Shown here in pieces: positions 44,646-55,973 of a stretch of DNA of 64,000 nucleotides (positions within the stretch are counted from its first letter, which is position 1; the number at the start of each line of letters is the position of its first letter). Position numbers and translations under genes: made by a program. The stretch lies in NCBI GenBank assembly GCA_905221605.1, contig CAJNDS010000291.1:474045-538044 (forward strand), in the 5' to 3' direction. Below the pieces are notes generated by a model that was given only the letters and a program-made list of their open reading frames with translations, had not been told where the DNA came from and did no database searches. The DNA is from Symbiodinium natans (taxonomy: Eukaryota; Sar; Dinophyceae; Suessiales; Symbiodiniaceae).

Positions 44646-46379
44646 CTCGCTTAGCTTAGCTGCCGGAAACGCGAGTACAACTGAGCGAATACTTTGCAGA
44701 AATCCTCCAGCCGCTTTCAGATGCCATCAATGTCTGGGTTCAGGCATTTGCAGGAACGCCCCACGTTCATCGGCTGAAGCACGCTCTCCACAAGCACAGT
44801 GCACTGAACCCGCGATGCTGGCAGAAAGCCTCATCCATCAGCCGAGCCCATGAAACATGGCTGCGGGTAGATAGTTATGAGGGTATAGCTGGTCGGGAGT
44901 ATGGTTTGCCGAGTTTCGGCCGAGGGGCAAGATGCTACTTCATGCTACGTGGCCAGAAAGAATGGAAATTCCCTGATAGCATAGTCGCCTGGAGAAGACC
45001 TGGCGGTTATTGAGGGTAAGGCTAGTATAGCGACAAGAGAGTCATGTCCAAGGCTATCTGACTGCTGGGAGCCCGAGAATCATTGCAGCAATGTGCAACT
45101 CCCGAGTGCACGGAAGTGACGTGCAGCTCTGCGTTCTAGCTCAAACCCACTGCTCTTTTTATGCAAAGGCAGCCAGGTGCTGTTCGACAACCCTGGTCAC
45201 GCTGTTCGCGAAGGTAGCCTGCCCAAGGCATGCGGAATCGGAGACAGCTTAAGCCAAGAGGCCTTAGGGTTTCGAACAATCTCTTGAGACTGGGTCTTGC
45301 TTTCGAAGAACCTTGGGGTAACGGTCCTGGGATCGATGGGGCCTTAGAAGACTGATTGCTGAACAACCTTATTATAGGGCTTCGAGGACTACCGTCCTGC
45401 TCAAATCATGTCAGGGCCCTTTTTTCTGTTGACACTACGGTCGGTCGGCAGCTATGTGCGAACTCGATCGCAATGTGCTTGCCTTGTTCTAACTAGGTCT
45501 GTACAGGCTGGGACATTCCCAAGATGCCAAGTCTAGCCTAGAATTCTTCAAAAGTGCAAGGTCTGTTGGAAATGTCCCGAGTCTCCAAAATTGAAGATGC
45601 CACTGCCATGACAGGCTTCGGGCACTGCTCCAACCGAATTGCAAAGATTATCTGGTCGTGAATTTGTTGCATGGCGTAACTTGAGAAGCAAGCAGTCATT
45701 TCAGACCAACGTATCGAACCTTAAGCGCAGCTGCATACGATGCCTAGCTACAGTATCTGCGTGACACCTGTCTCAATGCGGAAGCAAGACAAGTGAAGAG
45801 ACGCCATGGAATGCCATCATTATGGCATCCACTTTGCAACTTGTGCACCTGGCTCTGTCAATCTCCTGGCCGGGGCCAACAACATCCAACAACACAGCAT
45901 AGAGCTCTGAAGGTAGTTCCGGAAAGTAACAGAAAGATGTATATATCAGACCCAACTGCCCCAGTTCCACCGTCCAAGGTGCTAGCAACCGTGTCTCCAA
46001 TAACTAGAAAACGGCTTGGCGTGTAAGATGCCCAAAGAAGCATCTTTGCCCAAGCCAGGGCTCCACCAACACAGAGGTGGAAAGCCCTGGCGTGCCATGT
46101 CCTAGTCTCAAAAGTCCTCAGTTGCTGCACTCAGGGCTGCAATTCAGCTATACCAGTAGATACCTACAGTTTTGTGGTGACTACCTTGACTTGGTGGGTA
46201 TAACCCATAACCCTGTAGGTAAAGAGTGTCCTATAGGTACTTTCTGTATGGCACTTCCTTTCCCCGCCAATGCAATTTCGCACCGGATCCTTGCTCTGTA
46301 CTCGTTCCAATACCATGCCCGTAGCATCCCGTCGCCGTAGCCCTACGTCGACGTCGAGCACCCACAGCGCCAATAATAC

Positions 46380-46559
46380 CTAAATTGGCGAGTAAGTAGC
46401 CGCCAGTGATTTCGCTTAGACCTCCCTGGCATACGGTGAGGCATCTGGCCATCATCATGCTTCGCATATCCGCGGCATCTGAGCTACGTAACTTAAAGAG
46501 AACTCTATCAGCACGTTTCTCCAGCAACTGGCTTCGGACGTCCCGCTCGAAGCGGAAAG
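46380..46559 (-). CDS. candidate exon, function unknown
   Basis: On the minus strand, an AG at 46561-46560 (GTATAG) opens a 60-codon frame beginning FRFERDVRSQLLEKRADRV. It includes LRSSDAADMRSMMMARC and LSEITGGYLLANL and closes at a good donor (TTTAGGTATT, GT at 46379). Composition is protein-like with mixed charged and hydrophobic positions, but I do not recognise the family. No neighbouring exon could be joined with confidence. It may be chance. Confidence 0.25.
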
Positions 46560-47460
46560 CTATACAAATTCTGTGGCGGGGACTACAGGAGCCACTGTCT
46601 TCACAGGCACAAGCATGCAAAAGGCACACCATCGCTGACAACCTCGGCTCTGTGAAAAGCTTCGGAGTTCTTTTTTATGTGCACCGTGCTACCTTTCCAT
46701 CATTCCCCATCTAGGTACACCATTCAGAAGCACGTGCGCAAATGGCCGACAATCAATCGCATGATCACTCATCCCGGCAAGCATTTACAATTCGGAGTAT
46801 CCCGTGAATAAGGGTTCCTGGCAAAGGCACGATGTGATCGGGCGCCCATCAAGGGATTACCCTGGCCTGCCGGCTGGAGCTTCAAATGTTCCTTGGAAGA
46901 ACGGCTAGGTGGAGATGGAGCGCTAGTTAGAAGTGAATCGGTGAATCCGGATCAGGTTTCATCTGCTGGTTTCCGTCGCAATTGGGGAATCCTGCTTGTC
47001 AGTTCATCAGATTGGCTGCGTCGGCTTAGTATGGATGTACAACCAACTTGAGAATGATGCTACGAGCAGCAATGGGGCATTGAAAATGATGCGGGCACAC
47101 GGTCTGGAGGCCGTGCTGTTGCTGCTGTTGCTACGCCGGAGAGGCGGGGGTGGAGCACGCAGGGAATTTCCAAAACGGAAGGCGCAGCGGGGTCTAGAGT
47201 CCAGAGAGACGGTCAACGACCGCTACTGCCAGCCTCCAGGGAGTTTGCTTTCTTCTTAAGACCGTTATTTGCAGCACATGAAAAAAGCGTTCCGATGTCT
47301 CTAAACCCTGACATCAACTGCTTCCGGGAGTCTTTCGACTTGCTGAAGCCAAGCCAACTGCCGTGCACCTTGCCAGCGTCCAAGAGGGGATGAGGGCTCT
47401 ATGCGGAGTTGAAAGATGGAATGTATCATGACAGGTACAGTATAGAGCTCCTGAAACGTC

Positions 47461-47491
47461 CCCTAAACCCTAAACCCTACACCCTAAATCC
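47461..47491 (-). repeat. interstitial telomere repeat, CCCTAAA
   Basis: About four units, one CCCTACA. Confidence 0.85.
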
Positions 47492-48376
47492 CTGACGAAC
47501 CCTGAAAACCTTAACCCTCGTGCACATCACACTCCAGCCACCGAGAGCCCTTTCGGAGCACCAGGCTCCCGGCACCAGCACCCAAGCGGGACTAAGAGCT
47601 GTGTGGCTCGAGCCTTGACGGGAGTGCTTGGGATGCTTCGGGCTGAGGGCTAAGAGAGTGTGTAGTTTATAGTAGAGTCTTAGAGTTCATGAAGTTTATA
47701 GAGTTCATAGAGTTTAGGGTTGAAAGTCGGGAGCCATTGTCAGCAGCTTGCGGACACTAAATCAGCGAAGGCACGCTATTGAATTCCAAGTTGGCTGCAA
47801 TGTACATAAACACTACCTTGGCGGCGAGGACACGAGGACACTGCAACACGATTCGGTAACCCAACTGGCATCCACTTAGCACGCAGACTCTTGAAAGGAG
47901 TTCCGGCAGCTGCAGATACGGGAGTCATTTGTTGGGGGCATTTTTCAGGTCTAAAACGCAGGCTTCACGTGCACAGAGACAACTAGAAGGAGCACTGCTT
48001 CCTTCTCTAGGATCTTTGAGACCTTTGGAATCTGTCTGCGTGCAGTACCACGCTTAGGGCGTTTAAGGGTGCTTGGTCGGATGCAGTGTTTAGGCAAAAC
48101 CCCTGCAACCTTTGCAACCTGAAGTCCGCAACGCAGACCTGTCGAGGTCCGTTGTGAAAGCCACATGTTCGTGCTTGCTGCTTGGCTTGGAGGGCTGAGC
48201 CTTTATATTCTGAGATCACGCGAACTGCTGTAGCCGTCGAGACAGCTATGCGTACAAACTTACTGCCAGCCAAGGGAGCCATCCACCCAAACTGATACAA
48301 GCCGCATTCCAACTACGAAAAGTGCCGAGGCAGCATGAGGCAGCGGTTCAAGAAGCTGCAGACGCGCAACGAATCA

Positions 48377-48499
48377 AGGGTTTAGGGTTTAGGGTTTAGG
48401 GTTCAGGGGTTCAGGGGTTTAGGGGTTTAGGGGTTTAGGGGTTTAGGGGTTTAGGGGTTTAGGGGTTTAGGGGTTTAGGGGTTTAGGGGTTTAGGGTTA
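48377..48499 (+). repeat. telomere-like array switching TTTAGGG to TTTAGGGG
   Basis: Four 7-mer TTTAGGG units, two TTCAGGGG units, then about ten homogeneous 8-mer TTTAGGGG units and a final TTTAGGG. Confidence 0.92.
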
Positions 48500-51339
48500 A
48501 GCTCCCGAAGGCCAATTTTGTAGAAGCCACGATGAGGGGGGGGCTCTTTGCCCCGTGAACTTTGTCCGTTTAGAGCATCTCGGGAGACACTTCGAGCTCC
48601 AAGTGGTCCTCTCATGGGCTTCGGAAGTTGCTTTAGGGCTTCCAAAATTAGGCCTTTCGGGGTTTTAGGATCTAGGTTCGGTCGACATGTTGGAGTTTTT
48701 GGGCCATGAGCCGCCTGGGCCAACACAACTCTGAACAGGCTCTCCGCTGTCTCTCTTTAGGAATGGACTCCTCGTGCGCCACTGCATGGTCGAGATTTTG
48801 CAACAGCAGATCATGTTCCTGCACCGGAGATATGGGGGGGGGTTGATCTACATGATGGCCACTGTTGGCACGCGAAACAAACTAGGACCAGATCCTCCCA
48901 AAAATAGATGATGCAGATTCAGACTTGCCCTCCACATACAGCTAGCTTGCCATGACAGCAAGTAAGGTAGCACGACATTCTCAAAGCTGCAGCACCCACT
49001 GCGCTCTCTGGGATGTCTGCATGCTGCGAATATCCGAGTATACTATCCAGGTCAGGAAGGCCTTTCATGAATACTGCAAGCTTTGACATTCGAATGCCAA
49101 GCAGAGACTGAGGGAAGCTAAGCACGACTTAAGGACTATCGCATGGTTCCGGATGCACAAATTGCAGAAGCTGCTATTCACCCTAGTGTCCTAATGTTTC
49201 CCATGTCTCGTCCCATGGCAAGCAGGACCGCTAAAGACTAAAAGAGACTCCCAAGCATATACGTCCTTTGAGCAAGTACTTCGGTTCTACCCTGCAGCCC
49301 CCCAGGAGTCGGTCTTCGATGAGCTGCCGAATGCAGGGACGCTCCTCCGTGGATGGCAAATTCAGAGTTTCAGATGCTTACTGCTTCCTGCTTTGGGAGT
49401 CGACTGACGTTGGGTTCACGGGCGCCCTGCTTTGAATTCACGACACAGACTGTAGAGGTGTGAGAAGTCGCTCCCCAGCTCACCAAGGCACCAGAAGCTT
49501 CAAGGATTTCATGCGGCAGCTGGGCATACCTCCACAAGGAGACCAACAGTGGACCCTCATAATGTGCATCCCTTATCATCGCGGCCGCCCTAGCGTACCC
49601 AGTGGATACCTGCAGTGCAGGTCTCTGAAAATCCTTGGGGATCGTAGTGCTGCCCAGGGACCCTGTACGGCAGCAGATAGTGCGGCGTGCTCATACCTGA
49701 GCAAAAGATGGCTGGTGTGCACTGCAGCATCCCGCATGTACTCAATCAGCGTACGTGCGTACTTGTCGGTCCGCAATGGAATTGATCCGGACAAGCTCTC
49801 GAAACCCAGTGTGCAGGTCAGCAAAGCGAAGTAAAAGATATCAAGTTCGCATAGCGCCAGGAAACATCGAGTCGCCGACGCACACAAGGTTCGGCCTTCA
49901 GGCAGCAGGTCTCGATACATTCTTGTGATGTGCTGCTTGGACACGCAGCACAGGCCTTGAGGTGTGTTTTTGCCCTGAGCCCACCAGGTCCACGCAACCC
50001 AGTGCAGAAGCCGGACCGGAGCCCGATTGAAGGTTTCGACTGGAGCAAGGACTGTTTCATACCCCTCGTACTGCTCTCTCCTGATGAAAGCGTGCCTGCT
50101 GTCTTCCATCTCGCCGCTGGCCGCGAGGATCACATCCTGCTTAGCAAATCTTGTCATGGCCCCCTTTTCAAAAGTAAGAATTGCTCAGAAGAAATAATTA
50201 ACAGTGGTCACGCGGTGTTCTTGCGTGAATTCAACCCTACTCGGAAAAGCTACGGAATGGGATGGCCTTTGAAAACACCTATCTTCGAAACGGGATCTGA
50301 AACCCAGGAGGCAAACCGATCGATGCACTAAATCAGCACCCCAACGCTGAACGCTGAACATCACCACACCCCATCGACGGCATAAGGTTCCCCTGACATG
50401 TCGCAAGTAACTGCGGCAGAAGCGTCTGCAAAGGCTCGCCGCTTCCAAGCTGTCGGCGAAGCATCCCCGAGGCTCTCCTTGCGGAACTTGCGGACTTAGG
50501 GCATTCTGGGGCTCCCGAAATGAAGCAACTACAGTATAGTCCTTCATACGAGTAGGGACTACAAAATTCAGGGCTTCCACGCTTGGTGCCTTAGAGGGAT
50601 TGTGGAGGTAAGCGAATCCGCGGTTTTGGGGCTGCAGAGCGGCTTTGGAAGTTAGAGGTTCGAGGTCTGTAGCCGTCGGCATTTCTGGGAATATTATATG
50701 TTCAAGGCATCTCACGGTTGTTTCAAGGTTTATTCTTGTTTGTTATGGTGTATTCTAGTTTATTATGGTTCATTATGGCTTATTATGATTGATTGCAGGG
50801 GCTTGTCACGAGAGGCCTGTTGTGGGGGGTGCCTCGAGTTGATGTCGAGGCGCCCGTACACACCACGGGATCGTTACGAGGGCTCGAGATGGCTCGAGGG
50901 TTAGTTAGGGTCATGGACGTTCTGGGATGAGAGATGGAAGCAGCCGCTGCCTAGGAAACAAACGAATGATCCCGCAGGATCGGTCGGGGGGGGATTGTTC
51001 TTCGAAGAAATGTTCAAAAAGAAACTACATGATTAGTACGACTTGGCCCACTGCCCGGCCTGCCGAGGTTTCCGCGCGTTGGGCGTTTTGCTGTTGCTTG
51101 TGAGGGCCTGTAGACTGTGGGCCAAAAACGAGGTACCAGTTCAGGCTTTGCTTCAGGATATGTCCAGAGAAGCCGCCCGCGCCTCACGCGACGCGCAGCT
51201 TCAACCAGAGCCACGTGCGTGCACGCTCTGGAGAGTCTGGTCTTAGACCCTAAAGCCAGCGAACTCCCACCTACATAGGGCAGTCGTAGGCCACAAGGCC
51301 TGAACACTTGTCGCATGCAGAGCATACTTTGAGCGGTTG

Positions 51340-51990
51340 GGGGGGGGTTGAACAACTCCAACTTGACGCCCCTGTCCAGCATTTCCCGCATATCCCGGCC
51401 AACAGCAGGCATCAAGGCCGTTAAGGCTTCGAGCAGTTGAGGCAAGAGGGCCAGCAAACATGCCAAGTCTGATGGCCAAGGGGCATAAGTTGAACGGGCG
51501 GAGACAATATCTAATTCATCCAGGAGAGGGCGCAAACCTCAGAGCGGGTCAAGACGCGCAACCCGAAGCTCGAAGGTTCAGTGGTGCAGGCAGGCCTGGA
51601 AGGAAGGCTGCACAGCTTGTCTCCACCCATCCCTCCAAGGCATTCGTCACAATAACGACCCTGCCATATGCCATGGCCTCGGCGGCTGCATGATCACAGT
51701 CATTAATGTGGACACCCCAACGGGCCACGGCTGAGACTGCCGTGCTCCTGCATGCGAAAGTAAGGCGCAGGCCGTTAACAAAGTTTGTTCCTGACACAGA
51801 ACGCCGAGACATGCGATGCAACATGTGGTTCTGTCACTATGGTGTACAAGTACGCCACGTCGCCGTGGCTGTCATTCAAGCCTTTCAATGCTGTCTAGAT
51901 TCAACATTGACCTCCAGCTCTTGTAGCAGGACCTGCTGTTCCCGAGTCAAACTGACTTCCTCGGCTGCCACATGCTGCAAGGCAGCTAAA
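51340..51990 (-). CDS. glycosyltransferase family 4-like gene, partial exons
   Basis: Three minus-strand segments read in order. About 51990-51890 gives LAALQHVAAEEVSLTREQQV and a following leucine-rich stretch. 51795-51630, opened by TGTGTCAG, gives NFVNGLRLTFACRSTAVSAV, then ARWGVHINDCDHAAAEAMAY and GRVVIVTNAL. 51540-51340 gives LDELDIVSARSTYAPWPSD and an LLPQLLEALTALMP stretch. HINxCxHxxAEAMAYGRVVIVTNA resembles the donor-nucleotide-binding C-terminal region of GT4-type glycosyltransferases, where EAMAxG is conserved. The acidic position in the usual E-x7-E is only partly met. The segments are in different frames, so introns or frameshifts separate them, and only the 51795 acceptor looks strong. 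Substrate and location are unknown. It could be a pseudogene. Confidence 0.4.
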
Positions 51991-52033
51991 CTCAGCCACG
52001 AGAGCAAGCAATGAGCAACAACCAGCAAAGTCC

Positions 52034-52155
52034 TCTGTTATCACTGTTACTATTACTATTAATATTACTATTACTATTACTACTACTATTACTATCACTA
52101 TTACTATTATTATTATTACAATTAATATTACTATTACTACTATTGTGATTATAAC
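52034..52155. repeat. (ATT/ACT)n microsatellite
   Basis: TTACTATTA-type triplets with AAT and CAC variants, upstream (on the minus strand) of the glycosyltransferase-like exons, possibly intronic. The Val/Ile frame through it is an artefact. Confidence 0.9.
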
Positions 52156-52277
52156 CATGACTACTGCTTGAGCAGGCAGAGGAGCATCGACGGAGTCCAG
52201 GCCACCATCTTCGTTCAACCATCCCTGGGCACCCAAGCAGAGATCTGCGCAGTGCCCTTGTAAGTCTGAAGCTTCCA

Positions 52278-52368
52278 CAACCCTAATCCCTAAAACCCTA
52301 AAACCCTAAAACCCTAAAACCCTAAACCCTAAACCCTAAACCTTAAACCCTAAACCCTAAACCCTAAA
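52278..52368 (-). repeat. telomere-like array switching CCCTAAAA to CCCTAAA
   Basis: About five 8-mer CCCTAAAA (Chlamydomonas-type) units followed by about seven CCCTAAA units, one CCTTAAA. Confidence 0.92.
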
Positions 52369-53481
52369 GCGTTTCTCTTGCTATGTCTTGTCCTTGCCTC
52401 TGTGTAGTCTAAGTTCGTCTGGCCTGCTGAGAAATCCAGCTGGTCGGAAGCAGCGTGTCATCCCAATCGAAGAACCTTGAAGCGTCATGAACATGACATG
52501 CGTCTGGACATGCGTTCCAGGTTTGAGGTTTGCATGACATCAATGACCTGTTGGAGAACCCAGGCCAACAAAAACGATATGGTCTCACGTATCCGCCCTT
52601 TGCAAAGCTCAGATGAAAGCCAAGCAGAAGCAGAATTCAGAATGCCTGACATTGTGATGTACTGCACAATTCTTGTCACTACCAGCATGACCCACCGAGA
52701 AGCAGAAGGGCTTCGGCTGCATCGAAGCTTTTCGGACTTTCACCCGAAACGTCGCTGCAGTCCTCACACAAGTGGGTGAAGCAGAATGTGGGCCCAGCGT
52801 TGGGCCAACGATCCGGACCTATGGAGTTGCATCAGAATGAACAAACTGAACAAATTAAGTCCAAGGCTCTGTGCTCAAGCACAACTCTGAGTTCTCTGAA
52901 ATGGTTTCCAGACAAGAGTTGAACTTGAGGTCTCCTTAGCAATGAGCAGCACATCCAACATCGTGTGCTTAAGACCACAAGACAAACCCTGTGAAAAGCG
53001 AACTGGAGCTCCCGACTGATCGCATCTGCATAGGCCAGGGACGCCATGATAGAAGCACACTACAAGCTAATCCGGCGCTGGTGCCCACTGAAACGTGCTG
53101 CGACGGGGTGGAAGTGTGGTTCGCGATCCAAGCTCTTGAGGCGTGAGTCGTTGATAGGGTGAGGTTGGCTGAGGTAAAGTTGCAAGGCGACAGCGCCGGT
53201 TAGGACCTACGCAAAACGCAAAACAGCTGCAAGAGAATGTTGTCTGATGTTGCGCAAGGCAGACGTGAATGCGTCACACTAGACTGGCTTAAAAGCCTGT
53301 TGTGATCTACTTCAGACTTTAACGAAACTGTAAGGATTCCTAGAGAGTCGTAGCATGTAGCAGCGGCACCTTGCCAAGTCCGCTGTAGAACGGGTTGGAG
53401 GCAGCATCCACGTAGAGTAGATTCAGCTGCCTGGATCACTCTGGGGGGGTGTTTCTCTCCATCTGAGTCTGAACTCTGTGG

Positions 53482-53504
53482 CCCTAAACCCTAAACCCTA
53501 AACC
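53482..53504 (-). repeat. interstitial telomere repeat, CCCTAAA
   Basis: Three units. Confidence 0.8.
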
Positions 53505-55970
53505 AACTTAGCCCACAGGACCTCAGCATCGACCGCAGGATCGCCTCCTCGTCGCGGCGCTGCCGGCACACCTTAGTGGGCTACGAGCCTGCTAACTCTA
53601 CCGCCCTACTAGCCTCCTGCTGTGAAAGGCCTTTCACCTGGCCTTTTCTGAGGCTTGCAACGGTACTGTACAACACAGCAGGGTGGCCGAACACCAGGCT
53701 TGTCACCGAACGTGCTCACAAGAAACCATCTTCAGGGCCGAGCTCCATCACGAACGACAGCCAACACCTCGGAGCAAAAGAGAGAGTGGAAGCATGCAAA
53801 TAATACAACGATAGGGTGCCGTTCCCACGCAGCCTAAGAATCCAGCTTTGACGCGTGTCGCAGCAACGTAGCCATAGATGTTACAGTCCTCACGGCTTGG
53901 AGCATCTCAGCACCAAGGTGACTGAATCATCAGACTTAAGCTTCCACATGAGACCTGAACCCACAGAAGACCTAGTCCCTCGGAGGGCCGCCTGAAGGCT
54001 CGGTTTTGCCGCTTTTCTCTCTCCCTCCCGCGGAGCCCGTCATGGGGAGCACGCTACGCAGGATGTGATGCGTGCTTGTGCTTTTCTGGGACGGGGGTGG
54101 AGCCGATGTGCACTTCCCGCTTGCTGGACGACTCTCCTGAGCGTCGAAAAGCGCTGGGGACAGAAGGCCCAGATAAGGGTCTGAGCCCTTTGCCTCACAG
54201 CAGGCCATCAGCTGCATGAAGGCTCGACATCTTTGTCATGCAAACGATCTGCCGCGTGTCAATTGCTGTTGGAGCACCTCACCCTTCAGCAGCGCTTGGG
54301 CGACGTTTTGCATCTGCACCTGAGCCCAACCAGACAGTTACCAGACAGTTGAGTCAAAAGCAGGTGCTATGAGGTGCTCGCAACCTGTGCATGGACAACA
54401 TCAGGCCGATGATTGATTGGCTTGATTGTCTTCCAAAAAGCCATCGATGGTGCACCTCCACTTGGTCCAACGCGGCATGTAGCAGGAGCTGAAGCCTCCC
54501 CATCCCCCGTGTGGCAAAACAAACACTAGATGTCGTCGACACAGCGTTTCACAGACAATTGAAATTAATGTTTCTGAAGCTCTGAGCTTTGGCAATTGAG
54601 AACTCTGAAATTATGTCTGCCAAGTGAGAGTGACAAGGCAAAAGAGAACGTCGGGGGAAGCATAGGACGACACAGTGCTTCCAAAGCAAGATGGAATAGA
54701 AGAGAGGTTGCAGACCAAAGCCAGCACAACCTCTAGCGCTGAGGTGAATGCTCCAAGTCATCGGCATCGGGCGGGGTGGCCTCGGCGCGAGAAACCAGCC
54801 TAGGAGTCCTAACGTTCTACCTCAGCGTGCTCTCGCGCCAACACACTATCGATAAACTCCTGGTGCAAAGGTGTCATCATGTCACGTGTCATCGTTCCTC
54901 GCCAGATGCTCGTGGCATCGTGCAGGAAGGCTGACCGGGTCTTTGGCCAGCTTCCTCCGAAAACTTCTGAAGAATAAGAGGCTTCCGTCTCTGCCTCAGC
55001 AACAAAATCACCGACACCAGCCGGACTGCGCTGTCCCGCAAAAAACCCCCCCCTCCTTCGCTTCGCAAGCTCCTGTGGGCTGCTGCATAATGACATGATG
55101 TCCCAGATCGCAGTCTAGCAAATGACCAAACCCTGGCTTGATCCAGCAACATTGAAGTCTCTCGAATAGCATAAGCCCTGTACCCACGATGGCGACGCAA
55201 AGCACCGGCGACTCCTGTCAGGATCAAGGACAAAACCGGCCTCCACTGCAGGCGCCTCGCGTGCCTCGCGTGCTTCCTGCCCGCCTATCGGCAGTAACTG
55301 TCGCAACATGCTGCCGCCTCCAGAGGAGATGGCGCCATTGCAAGGGCGCTGCGGGTAAGAATGGCCGATGCGGGCTAACCTATGTCAGAAATTCCTGCCA
55401 CACCAAGAGCTACTCCCTGCAGTGTAGGCTGGGGTAGGTGGGCAGGACGTGCTGCAAGGCTCTGGGCTCCAGAAAGCACACAAATGAGGCGCTGCCCAAT
55501 ATACTCGGGGGCTCTGATTTGTTCAGGTTGATGGACAGCTCGCAGCACAAAGTTGCTGGCAACTCCCAAGATCTACCTGTACATCCTATTGATCCGAGTT
55601 CTGTCTATCATGTCAAGCGCTACGCGACTTCGAGCCAGATGACAAGCGTGCTATGTCGAAGAAGCCAGGCCTTACAGTAGCCATCGAGGCAAAACGTGGT
55701 GATTGTGATGGTTTCGCAATATGGTGCTGGTACGCAGTCTGCACTCGGCATTTTCGCTGAAGCTAAAGGTATTGGAGGCCCAAAGCTTTGCGCACCTGGC
55801 ACAGCGCCGAACACCGAGAGACTTGGAGGACTCAGGGTGCTGCAAAGCAGATCGAAGGGCAGAATGAAACTTTGCGTTATACCCCAAGGTCTCATGCGCA
55901 GGCAGATCATGCCCATTCTGTGACCACCAGGCATGCCTAACACCTGCTGACGTATATCAAAATACCGGTC
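53505..55970. other. no supported gene
   Basis: Short frames only. A minus-strand stretch at 54809-54930 (TMTRDMMTPLHQEFIDSVLA) looks exon-like but is unassigned. Confidence 0.35.
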
Positions 55971-55973
55971 TGC

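Larger units (their letters stand above)
35880..46370. other. gene-poor segment with scattered repeats
   Basis: No recognisable domain. Minus-strand frames at 42162-42440 (with FRLPPDYIDKARILGEEW), 43973-44161 and 43770-43970 have exon-like composition, but I cannot assign a family, prove splice sites or exclude chance. Confidence 0.3.
46600..51300. other. gene-poor segment
   Basis: No recognisable domain. The minus-strand frame at 49576-50157 (193 codons, with TDKYARTLIEYMRDAA) and one at 48919-49125 (with SKLAVFMKGLPDLDSILGY) have plausible composition. Frames of this size are expected about once by chance in this much sequence. Telomere-like blocks at 47461 and 48377 and degenerate TTTAT/ATTATGG tracts (47655-47720, 50720-50795) are the only other structure. 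Confidence 0.35.

Noticed and set aside
49576-50157. 193-codon minus-strand frame as a gene
   Set aside because: No ATG-supported start context or known motif. One frame of this length is expected by chance in a window of this size, so it is mentioned only as a possibility.
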